Made by a program: the position numbers and the translations under genes. From positions 1,010,013 through 1,074,012 of the forward strand of contig ML976664.1 in assembly GCA_010015655.1 (NCBI GenBank): a stretch of 64,000 nucleotides of DNA, read 5' to 3'. The notes under the pieces are model-generated. The model was not told the DNA's origin, ran no database searches, and saw only the letters and a program-made list of their open reading frames with translations. Every line of letters starts with the position of its first letter. Positions within the stretch are counted from its first letter, which is position 1. This stretch comes from Bimuria novae-zelandiae CBS 107.79. Its lineage: Eukaryota > Ascomycota > Dothideomycetes > Pleosporales > Didymosphaeriaceae. Shown here one piece after another: positions 33,646 through 43,916 of the stretch.

Positions 33646-36600
33646 CCGTGTCCGTGCGCGTAATGCCCGGATTCGCGTAATGCCCGCGCAGCACCAAACA
33701 CCCTAACTTTAGCACGCGATAACTCCACCAATATGGATCCGTATCAGGATGCGATTGATGAAATTGAATCGCGAGAGCCAGGAGAAGATTTTTCATATAC
33801 AGAAGTGGCTACTAGGCGTGGACTTGAGCGATCTACGTTGGGCCGAAGGCATCAGGGAGTAACGCGCCCTCGACAGGTCAAGAACATTAACCAGCAGAAA
33901 CTCACCCCACAGCAAGAGGAGGAGCTTGTTCAATATATCAAAAGACTCACAGAGAGACATATGCCTCCTACTAGAGAGATGATACAGAACTTCGCCTCTA
34001 CGATAGCAAAGGAGCTAGTCAGCGAAAGCTGGGTTACGCGCTTTATTAACCAACACAGCATTTATCTTATCTTATAATAGGCAGTCGGCATGGACAGTAA
34101 TCGCTATAAAGCTAATTTAGTAGATAAATATCGCCTCTTTTTTAACCTTCTGCACAGCAAGATAGATTAATATTATATAGATCCTTGTTATATCTATAAT
34201 ATGGATGAGAAAGGCTGCCTGATTAGTATTATTAGTAGATTAAAGAGGATATTCAGCAGACGAATGTGGGAGAAGAAGGAAGTTAGGGCATTACTCTAAG
34301 ATAGCAATCGCGCATGGATCACGCTCCTGGCATGTATCTACGCTAATGGATTAGCTCTACCGCCAAGCCTCATCTATAAGGCTGTCAACAAGGGCATCTA
34401 ATTAAGCTGGGTAGAGGATATTAAGGCAGGATATCATAAAGTCTTTATCACCTTATCACCCTCTGGCTGGACGAATAATGATATCGGGCTTGCTTGGCTT
34501 AAGCAGGTGTTTAATCGCTGTATAAAAGAGAAGACTTAACAATTATATTAATTTTTAATTATAGACGGCCACGGATCTTATGTTACTATAGACTTTATTA
34601 ACTATTATAATTAAAATAAGATCCTGCTTACTATTCTGCCTTCTTATTTAACTTATACGCTTTAGCTACTTAACGTTGCGATGTTTAAGCCTCTATTAAT
34701 AGCCTACTTAGCAGAGCTATTAAGATACCTTTATAGAAGCTAGGGCCTAGCTTTTATCACTAAAGACGACTTCTTCCCCCTATTCTAGAATGCGTGGAAG
34801 GCCTCCTTTAAGGAATTAACTATCCTTAGCTCTTTTAGAGCTACAGGCATATCGCCACCTAATCCTACACTAAACATTAACTTTTCTAGGTCACCGAAAG
34901 GTCGATATCCATTAATTTTTTATCAAAACACGACTTAAATGCCTTCGTAAATCTATTTTCCAGCGTCCTTTTTTAGCTACAGGCGTTATGGCAGGCGCGC
35001 TACCCTATTTTCTTTTTTAGCTCTCTAGTAAGCTAAAATCTTTTTAAAATGGCCCGTGCGCCGCTTAGATTTTCACGTTTAGTTAAAGGCTATAACTATA
35101 GCTAAGACAAGGAGACAGTCGTGACACTCCTTACTCTTACAAGATATAGGCACCTACTAGGCCTAAATACAAAGGCTCTCTATGCGAAGAGCCATGGCAC
35201 GATTTAACAGAGTACTAGCTCTTAACACCTATAACAATAAGAGCTACCCGCAGCTCTCTAAAGACCAACTATTAGCGTCCCTAACCTAACATAACACGCA
35301 AATAAGGCAGCCAGCCTAGCCTTATATTATACAACTCTTAGGGATAAAGAAGAAGGACAGGCCTGGCTCTGCCTTCCTACTACACCTATCTCCTTTAACA
35401 CAGGCATTGCCAAGCCTAGTACAAAGGCTCTCCTCGCGCAGAGCCACGGCTCTAATTTAATAGAGCACTAGCTCTCCACACCTATCCACTCTTTCCTTTT
35501 CTTTCTTCTCACAGCACTAAACTACCTCTAAACACACACAAGAAATTCACCCTAATATACATACACTGCTTAGTCTCCCTAATAGGAAAGGGAGCTATAG
35601 CTTAAAATAGTAGCAATACCCGCGCAGGCAAGAAATGCTTTCTAAAGTAGTATATTAGTACTATAATTCTATAGCTTAGCACGTCGTATATGCCCTTCGG
35701 GAGGCGAGATAGTGGACTTAATCCCTATTAACTAGATAAAAAATAAATACTAACCAACCAACTAACTAAGCCACCTAATCCTAATCTTATCCTTAATAGG
35801 TTCACCTAGGATTAAGAATTAGGCGATAACTCCTTATTAGGGCTTAGCGATCATGATTGGAGAAAGATGGATAGGCTTATACAATTAGTAGTAAAGGATT
35901 AGGGTAGTTAAAATATAAAGAAGATTCGTTAATCGCTCCACCACCTATCTATCTAAAATAAGCTACTTAAACATGAGATAGATAGGATTAAGCAGGCACT
36001 ATCTACTAAGGAGAAGCGTAGAAAGAAGGGTAAGACTCTAGATCTTTAACAGCGCTAGGAGTATTATAGTAGGGCTATCTTATAGTTACTAAGGAAGGTA
36101 AGGGAGGCACGTGTTCGTTAATCTATTAAGGAGTAAGAGGATAAGTAGTAGCAGCTTTAAAAAGTAGAGATAGTAGAGCTAAAGAAGGCAGCTAAGCTAT
36201 ATAAGGAGAAAATGCAGCAGGAAAAGCGTAATACGCGAGAGGCAGCTAAGAAGACGAAGGAGAAGGAGAGAGCCAAAAAGGCAGCTTAGCGCGCTGCCCA
36301 AAAGTCTGCCCGCGATACAGAAAAAGCTCTATAACTATCCCAAAAGGGTAAGAGAAAGGCCTCTCAGCCATCTCTATAGAGCAGAAAGCGTTAAAAACGT
36401 GTTGTTAGTACTATAGATGTTGGGGAGGCCTTAGAGGGCGCATCTACTACCCCAACCAAATCTACACGCAGCGGTCGCGACATTAAGCTTCTAAATAGAT
36501 TTAAATAGTGCAAATGAATCGCAGCTATCAACTTACTACTCTATAAGAAAATCTCGTGATAATATTAATCGTGGGTGGCTCTATAGCCTTATTTCTAATA

Positions 36601-36660
36601 GAGCGTTTATAGTATTACGCGGGCATTACGCGAATCCGGGCATTACGCGTATAGATATAA
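33646..36660 (+). mobile_element. Nested Fot1/pogo-like element, family A, itself interrupted
   Basis: It is flanked by TA at 33644-33645 and 36661-36662. Both inverted ends carry two copies of the cgcgtaatgcccg unit; the right end differs from the left almost only by C-to-T/G-to-A changes. The first transposase segment is open from ATG 33733 to 34077 (114 residues), with a Psq-type HTH (MDPYQDAIDEIESREPGEDF) and a CENP-B-like HTH (QQEEELVQYIKRLTERHMPP). Downstream the frame is full of RIP stops. A 902-bp retroposon is inserted at 34868-35769. Without it the element would be about 2.1 kb, close to the copy at 29044-31128. Confidence 0.9.
34868..35769 (+). mobile_element. Retroposon insertion (truncated LINE or SINE-like), 902 bp, 14-bp target duplication
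   Basis: The 14-bp sequence gccacctaatccta occurs at 34854-34867 and again at 35770-35783. In the uninterrupted family-A copy it occurs once at the corresponding place (about 30,237). The insert ends in a simple tail, taccaacc-type units (aaccaaccaactaactaa), next to the right duplication. A long variable target duplication and a simple 3' tail indicate target-primed reverse transcription. It contains two related segments near 35,166 and 35,421, each with a short hairpin (ggctct...agagcc). No RT domain could be read, so a 5'-truncated LINE or a SINE are both possible. Confidence 0.78.
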
Positions 36661-38402
36661 TAGCCTAATTAGCTTTCTCCTTAGCGCGCGTATTTCTAGT
36701 TACTACACGCGTAACACGCTTCTCCTGTAGTAGATAAGCTTTAAGCTACCTATTTGCTATCTAGATCTCTCTTTGCTTACTTTTCTAGAGTTATAGTTGT
36801 TGCTTTTTAGCCTTTTGTTGGCTGAGAGAATCGCGCGCCCTCTATACGCGGGCAGGTGACTAGAAAATAAATCCTCTATACTACTTATCTAGCTACTTAA
36901 AAGGTAGAGTCCTGCCCTTTATTTAACGCCGTTTCTGGTTTGTGAGGGCCTCTCGTAGCCCCTAATTCTCATGCTCTAGGAGCTACTTTTATATAGAGAT
37001 TAAGTGTATAGTGCGACTTAGCTTCTTAGTCTTATTACCTCCCCCTGTATTAATAACAACTTTTAAAAGCTAATCAATTTTGCGCTAATCAGACGCGCTA
37101 AGTACTAAAGTAGAGCTTTTACGTAATTTCTATTTTAGAGACTTATCTCTATTAAATTAACTAAGGATTAGTGTAGGATCTAGTGGCGAGATATCTATAT
37201 ACTTAAAAGCTTTAGTAATTAATTACGGCGTAACTAACGTTATCTAGGCCCTCTAGAATAGTGTAAAGAAGTCTCTTTTAGTAATTGTTAATAGCCCCTA
37301 ACTCCTATACAGGTATGCGGAGAGCTTGTCGGAGTAGGTGGCAGAAAGAGACTTAAACACACAGACGTCTAGAGGCTATAGCGTATAAGTAGCGTAAGGG
37401 GGAAATATCGCAAGGAGGATCTCTTTCTAATTATAATAGTTAATAAAATCTATAGTAACGTAAGATCCATGCCTATTAAGGACTAAGAGTCGCTACTATC
37501 GTTAAGCCTTCTCCTTAGTATAGCGATTAAACACCTGTTTTAGCTATTAAAGCCCTATCTCGTTGTTTAACTATTCAGAGGTTAATAAGGTAATAAAGAC
37601 TCTATAAGAATTAACGTTAATTTCCTTAACTTAGCTTAATTATAGAGTCTTAGCGTTAGATCGATAGATTAGCGATAGATTAACAGTAGATCTATTAGCG
37701 CATATACATGCGATAAGCGAGATCCACTCATAACTACTATCCTGGATAGATTGCCTCACTTGGCGACTCTCATATATAGGCCTGTTAAAGATCCTTTTTA
37801 ACCTGCCGGTAATGCCGAGTAGGAAGCCTTTTTCGTCCATATTATAGGTATGCTAAGGCTCTATGCTATACTTTATAATTTTCTTATATAAAAGCTTAAA
37901 ATAGAGCCTATATCTTGCGCCTAAATTAGCGTTATAATAATTACTATCTAGCCTAGTTGTCTATCGCGAGATTAGGGAGTCGGGGTAGCGCCTAATAAAG
38001 TAATTAACCTATCGCATAAAGATATCCTTTTTAGCAATAATTAATATAAAGTTTTAAATTATCTAACGCGTAGGGGGTAGACCTTTCTAAGTAAGACGCT
38101 ATATATACTATAGGAGCTTAGATTCTTATTATTAGTTAAGATTTTAGTAAGTCTATAGTAGCTATGTACGCGCCTGCATGGCGCGTCTATGCCAGCGCGT
38201 TAATGTTAACCGCACAACACCAAATTCTTCTGCAATTTTTCTATATGAGAAAGTTTCTCTAGGTTCTCGTGAGTCGATAGCGATGATTGCAGCCTCAATC
38301 GGATCCATATTGGTGGAGATGCGGCGCGTCAAAGTTGAGGTGCTACATCTGTTGGGGTGGCGCGTTAGTGTCGCGGCGCACTGACTGTCTCGGCAGGGTA
38401 TA

Positions 38403-38713
38403 AATTGCCCGCAGGGGTGACAGCGGCTGTGCCGCTAATCGATAAGCCGTGGGGGCCGTGCAAACCCGAAAACCATCAATCATCAATATCTCCACTCCAC
38501 CATCAGCCATCTCGAAATATTTGCCGGACACTAAATAGCAGTTCTATTGCTGCATTGACTAGCATCAGGTTGCGTATCGCGTGATACCCTGTGGTGCCGA
38601 TTGAACAAAGGAACATCGGTCGGCGTAATGGGCTCGATCCTTTCCAAAAATGAGCTCCCGGTGGACGGACGAGTAAGCGTGTTAGAATTCTTATAGGATC
38701 GGAATGGCTTACC
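38403..38713. other. Intergenic region upstream of the reductase gene
   Basis: This is normal-composition sequence immediately after the transposon stack and must contain the reductase promoter. No specific site could be assigned. Confidence 0.4.
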
Positions 38714-39757
38714 ATGATGCAGACAGTGCTCATTACAGGCGGCTCAAAGGGTCTCGGACTCGCAGCAGCCCAGCAGCTAGCGGCCAAAGGCGCGAACCTG
38801 ATCATCGTGGCACGTGGCCAAGAAAGCTTGTCTACTGCCTTAAAAAGCATCCAGGTAAATCCTCCAAATCATACCTAATTCTACCATCCGCGATACTGAC
38901 GATGGACTCAGGAACATGCCCGGAATCCCGAGACACAGCGCTTCCACTCCATCAGGGCGGACACGACGACCGCGGCAGAGTGCAAAAGAGTCGTAACTGA
39001 AGCTACAGAATGGAACAACGGCCATGCTCCCGACATAGTCTGGTACTGCAGCGGCAGCGCCCATCCCACGCTCTTCGCAGATACACCCATCGAGAAGTTC
39101 CAGACGATGATGGACAGTAACTACTTCTCATGCGTGTACATGGCGCACGCCACTCTGAACGCCTGGCTCCATCCATCAGCTAAAGCATCTATTACCCAGG
39201 AAGCCGATACGAAGACCGCACATAAGCCAGCCCGCCATATCATATTCACCGGCTCTTTCGTTTCTTTCTACAGCTTCGCGGGCTTCACTCCTTACGCGCC
39301 CAGCAAGGCGGCAATCCGGTCGCTCTCCGACTCACTTTCTCAAGAGATGAATTTGTACGCTACTTCTCGTCCCGAGCTCCCGCGCATGCGGATCCATACA
39401 GTCTTCCCCGCGACAATGCACACACAGTCCTGCGCAGATGAAGATGCCGTGAAATCTGACCTAACAAAGTCTCTCGAAGAAGGTGACCAAATCCTCGAAC
39501 CGGATGAGTGCGCACGGAGAGCGATTGCAGGCCTGGAGAGCGGCGAGGAGTTGGTAGCTACGAGTTTGATCATCCGCGCCGTCATGGCAAGCGTACTAGG
39601 TGGCGCCGTGAGAGGTGGTTTCTGGAAAGGACTGGCGAACACGGTGTTGGGATGGATTACGGCGGTGGTGATGGTGTTCATACGGTGGGAGATGGATACC
39701 AAGGTCAGAAAATGGGGAAAGGAACATGGACCGAGTGGGTATCGGAAGCAAGATTAG
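38714..39757 (+). CDS. ksrA/TSC10: 3-ketodihydrosphingosine reductase (short-chain dehydrogenase)
   Basis: Exons 38714-38854 and 38912-39757 (intron 38855-38911) give 328 residues. It is a short-chain dehydrogenase with the nucleotide-binding motif TGGSKGLGLA at residues about 8-17, and the active-site Tyr-Lys pair in YAPSKAA after the Ser-bearing TGSFVSFYSFAGF. The C-terminus holds hydrophobic segments (VMASVLGGAVRGGF and NTVLGWITAVVMVFIRW) that anchor it to the ER, as in TSC10/KDSR. It reduces 3-ketosphinganine to dihydrosphingosine with NADPH, the second step of sphingolipid synthesis. A second ATG three bases downstream is equivalent. The gene is intact although it lies only 0.3 kb from the transposon stack. 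Its 3' end faces the next gene, with 112 bp between the stops. Confidence 0.88.
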
Positions 39758-39869
39758 TGCAGTGTGTAATGACACTTGCTTCGTACACATTGATGCGAGC
39801 TCCATATATACCCCGAGAGAATTGCGGATGTTCAATTTAAAACATATTCCCTTTGTGCCCCCTGCCTCT

Positions 39870-42800
39870 TCAAGCACCATTCCCAAGTCCACTTCCGAAG
39901 ATCTTATCGATCCGAGTCGCACGCTCCCAAACCACCTCGCCGCCATCCTTGCCCTTCTTCTTGAAATACAGAATGCGATGTTGGGGAATGAACTCCTCGT
40001 CTGTCTGCTCCGTCTTCCATTTCTCGAGCGGCGTTTCTTTTGCGCCAAGGAACCGATCTTCGTACCCGACGATGTACTCGCTCGGGTCGAGATTAGAATC
40101 CCAACGCAGGCGGTTAAGAATGTCTGATGCGGGACGGAGTTTGTTTGAGGAGACAGGTGTTCTTGTTTCTGAAGGTATAGTTTGGAGCGGGAGCTTGCGC
40201 GTGGTCGGTGTTTCGAGGTCGTCGTCGAGTTCGGCTAGAGTATTTTCATCGTCTGAGTCAGTGTCCTCGTCGAGGGTGTAGTCGCCCCATTCGCGATCGT
40301 CGAGCTGCATCTCTTTTATATCGCCTGGCCTGGCCAAAGATATACCGATCCATGCCGAGCTTTCGTCATAGTATTTGTCGTCCGCCCGCACCTGCGTGAG
40401 AAAGCGATCGAAGCTTGTCTGCAAAGCTGCCCTTGCCTCAACCAGCTCCTCTTTGCTAGCCGAACTACCGTAGTGGTTCCTAGACATACCGATGAGATAA
40501 CAGCCGTTGTAGTAGGTCTTCGATTCGTTGGCCTCACCGGCGGCAAACCGAGCCGGCCAGATACGCAAAGACAGGCGAGGCAGAGCCTTTTGGACGTCTA
40601 CGACGAGACTGATGCATCGTGATTCCACCCAACCGACCAGGCCTTTTCCTCGAGACAGCGTACGGCCCCAGTACTGAATGTCGATCTTGATGTAGCTTTC
40701 GAAAGAAGTCAGGAAACTCTCCCTGGCTGGCGTATTGGCGTCCAGGAACTTTTCCCAAGTCATTCCAGGAGTAGAAAGTCGTTCATCCGCCTGACTTAAC
40801 TCGCTCATCAAGACCTGCAATGCAGGGGCAGTAGCCGTGTACGCAACGTTGGAATTTGGGGCGTGGAAGCCTAGAATTACCATCGGCTCTCGTGCACTGC
40901 GCTGATAGCGTGGCTTCTTCTTGTGAAAGAAGGCATCGTAAACCATGTCGTTTTCCCAGTCGAAGTTCGCATAGTGGTGGAAGAACGAGAGGACTAGATT
41001 GCTAGCACTTACGGAGCCATATTCGTGACCTAAACGCTTGCATACCCAGGAAAGCATCAATGTGAGGTGGATACCACCGAAGTAGCCGAATTTTGCGGAG
41101 TGTATACCCCGGTCGATTGCCCATTGTTTCACAAAGTGATAAGCAAGTCGAAATGACGCCAACGATGGGATGGTACGCTGAAGGTAGGTGAGATCGCGGA
41201 TAGGCTTGAGCTTGCGGAGTGAAGCTACGGGAAGATTGAAGATTGGGTCCGCAGGAGGAAGGTCTGGAAAATCGAACCACCTAAATGTAAGTTTAGGAAA
41301 CGTTGAATAAAAATCACCACTATGGGACGCTCATACCTCTGAGCTACATCCGCAGCAGGACAATACTGTAAGTCCATGGGCACCCCATTCACCGACAATT
41401 CGAACATTGTTCCAGTCTTTGCTTCAACCTTTCGCAGTAATCGCACCTCTTCAGCTTTGACCTGATGAATCCGCTGGCGAGCTAATTGGAAGAAGGTCTT
41501 TGAGCTAATTGATCCGATGCAAAGACAATCAATATCTGACTCAGGTGTCCACACGTTGAGAGCGTACGAGCCGACGGGTACAACGACCAGAGGTACTTGG
41601 GAGATGTGAAATTCGTCATCAGCGTCACCGAGAAGGATTTGCTTGATCAACTCAAATGCAGCTCCATAACGATCTCTATCTTCGGTGGTGGGGAATACCG
41701 CACGTTTAGAAAGAGTGTCTGCCAGGTCCATCGTGAGCGAAAGTTCCGGAGGGGCATGTTTGTGAAGCACGCAACGTGTTTGGATTGCATCTGAATGGCC
41801 AGCGTTACCTCGTTCTTCATCCCATTGTATCGTGAACATGGCTCGTACTCCATAATGATCGCTTGCTACTAAGACATCGTCGTCGACTCGCCTTGGTAGA
41901 CCAAATCGATTGAACTTCGTCAAAGCTAGGTTGCCTTGCGATCGCACAAAGATGCGGTCGTATCTTTGCGGTTGGTTTCCAGAAGTACCGGAGATGTATG
42001 CGGCCAGCGGGTTCTGGCGGGGATCGAAGGTAGCACCCTCTTCGAGTTCGAATTGGTCACTCGTATCCAGCTCTGCGGCCTCGTCAACACCTTGCACTCT
42101 TGCGACCGCCCAAGCATCCAGAAGCCCACTCTCGGATAATGTCGACTCGGTCGAATCCAAGACGCGAGCGGTCTCTAAGGAGATATCCTTCTGCTTCAAC
42201 GCTTCGTCGATGGTGTAGCTCGATGTGGGGATGTTGAAGTCGCCAGCGATAAGCCAGGTGCTGTTAGAGTAATGGCTCTTTAGATGACTAACAACATTCT
42301 GCAGTTGCATCTTCTTTGCTACGACCGAACCGTCTGTCAATCCAGCGGTAAGATGTACACCAGCAACCACCAGTGGACCGGAATTCGAGTCAGAATAATT
42401 GAATAATGAGGGAAATGAGGCCACTATGGCGCCTTTATGACGTCTGTGAAACGGTATGAGCTCCCAATCAAAGTACCATTTGCTAAGGACAACGATATTG
42501 CGGAGACTAGGCAGAGGGCCGATATTAGATTGGCTAGGTGGTCCATGCGATGCGTACGGGTACGCTTCTTGTACTGCCTTCAACTGGAGCATATATGATA
42601 GAAAGTCATCAGAAACTTCTTGGAGAACGAGCACGTCGGCAAGTGCAGATTCTGCTAGTATGGTTTCCACCAAAAGCGGATTCCGGTCGTGCGAAGGAGG
42701 GTACTCTGAATCGAGAAGGACGTTGTAGGTTGACACCCGTAGAGACTTTGGCTCGCTAATTTCAGGTCTTGTGATTGGGCTGCACCATTTTTGCGCCTTG

Positions 42801-43525
42801 GGGTCGAAACCGTACGTAACTCCACGCTTGTTTGGGCGATTCGGATCACCTTTCGAACGAGGGTCATGGCTGGAAGATTCAGAGATCCAGAATTCGTTCA
42901 ATGGGTTCAGTGATTGGTTTGAGAAAGTTGGAAGGTCGATGGTGCCCCATAACCGTATTTGATTGACTGTGTCCGCCTTGCTTCCAGCCTTTTCCCGGAT
43001 AAGAATCGCAAGTGAACGGACATAGAATTCCATAGCAGGTAACAGATTCACCTTGTCGACGAGGAACTGAAGAGCTGCCACGGAGCTGTCTTGTGCCTGC
43101 CCGACCGTAAGATGGAAAGTGGAAGGACTGGCTTTCGACCCGAGCGCTTGCAGAGCCGCTGAACGTAGCAAGCCTAGTGTATCTTGTTCTTTGCTGCCAC
43201 CATTTTGTTGAAGAAAAACAGTGATGTCTTTCTTATGTTTGAACACACCCGCTCCACTCAACACCACCGTTGCTGGACTCGGATCGCTAAACGTTGCGTG
43301 AAGGTGCGATTCAATGCGTTCCTTCGCTTGTGACAGATGTTCCAGAGCAACGAAGGGATACACCAGGTTGATATGAGGAGGCCATCTTTCATATGCCTTG
43401 TCGTACAAGGACCTCAATTTGTCAATCGTTTCGCAATGATTTTGAGATGGTATAATGCACAGCGCTGTATCGTACGATTTGGTTGCGATGGTCGCTTGCG
43501 TGCGAGCTTGATCGAAATCCTCCAT
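39870..43525 (-). CDS. Large RNA-processing protein: 2H phosphoesterase, EEP nuclease, nucleotidyltransferase/PAP, MJ1316 domain
   Basis: Exons 43525-41337 and 41280-39870 (intron 41281-41336) give 1199 residues. Domains in order are as follows. (1) A 2H phosphoesterase with paired motifs HINLVYPF (His 51) and HLTVGQ (His 138). (2) An endonuclease/exonuclease/phosphatase fold: STYNVLLD, LVLQEVSDD (about 299-307), IAGDFNIP (about 426-433) and ASDHYGV (about 554-560). (3) A nucleotidyltransferase with GSYALNVWTPESDIDC (Asp 664 and 666 as metal ligands), followed by a poly(A)-polymerase-like helical region. (4) A C-terminal MJ1316-type RNA cyclic-end recognition domain (ILNRLRWD, YIVGYEDRFLG, IPQHRILYFK, RIDKIFGSG). 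An acidic linker lies before the last domain. All active-site residues named are present. Such a set suggests processing or repair of RNA ends with 2',3'-cyclic phosphates; substrates are unknown. Confidence 0.87.
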
Positions 43526-43914
43526 GGCTTTAGATTTCTGTTGCGCCTGAATGCCTGAGAGAGAGAAATTGTGGAACCACGGGTATCATGCATTCAACGC
43601 TTGATGGAACATCAATGGAGAGGGATAATATTTACTTCATGTTGAATCTGTCTGCATCCTTATACGTCTCGTGCATTTGCGATAAAGCCTTGTGCGTTCG
43701 AGCTATAGCGTTCGCCTACCCGAATAGTCGACCGCGATGACTCTTAATACGGGAGCGGAGCCATGGGGGCTGGTGAGCAAAAATGACTCATGCAAGCTAG
43801 CAAAACCTGGATGCCTTCGCCTCAGTGCCTGCGAGGCTTGCAATAAAGCGAACGTCGTCGCTGTTGTAAATGAGCGATGAGTCAAGCATGCGGGACGCGC
43901 TTTGCCATTTTGAT
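43526..43914. other. Intergenic region before the next transposon
   Basis: This is the upstream region of the large RNA-processing gene. Normal composition ends at the TA target site 43915-43916. No other gene is supported. Confidence 0.45.
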
Positions 43915-43916
43915 TA

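Larger units (their letters stand above)
33255..38398 (-). mobile_element. Fot1/pogo-like DNA transposon, family B, interrupted by a nested element
   Basis: The ends are long inverted repeats: ccctgccgagacagtcagtg at the left, the exact complement at the right, continuing about 30 bp further. TATA flanks both sides (33251-33254 and 38399-38402). Its own sequence is 33255-33643 plus 36663-38398 (about 2.1 kb), the rest being the nested element at 33646-36660. The minus strand starts a transposase at about 38,309 (MDPIEAAIIAIDSREPRETF, a Psq-type helix-turn-helix). It continues with the DDE-domain start MDEKGFLLGITGRLKRIF at 37,840, open for 66 codons. Other parts are RIP-damaged. Confidence 0.87.
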
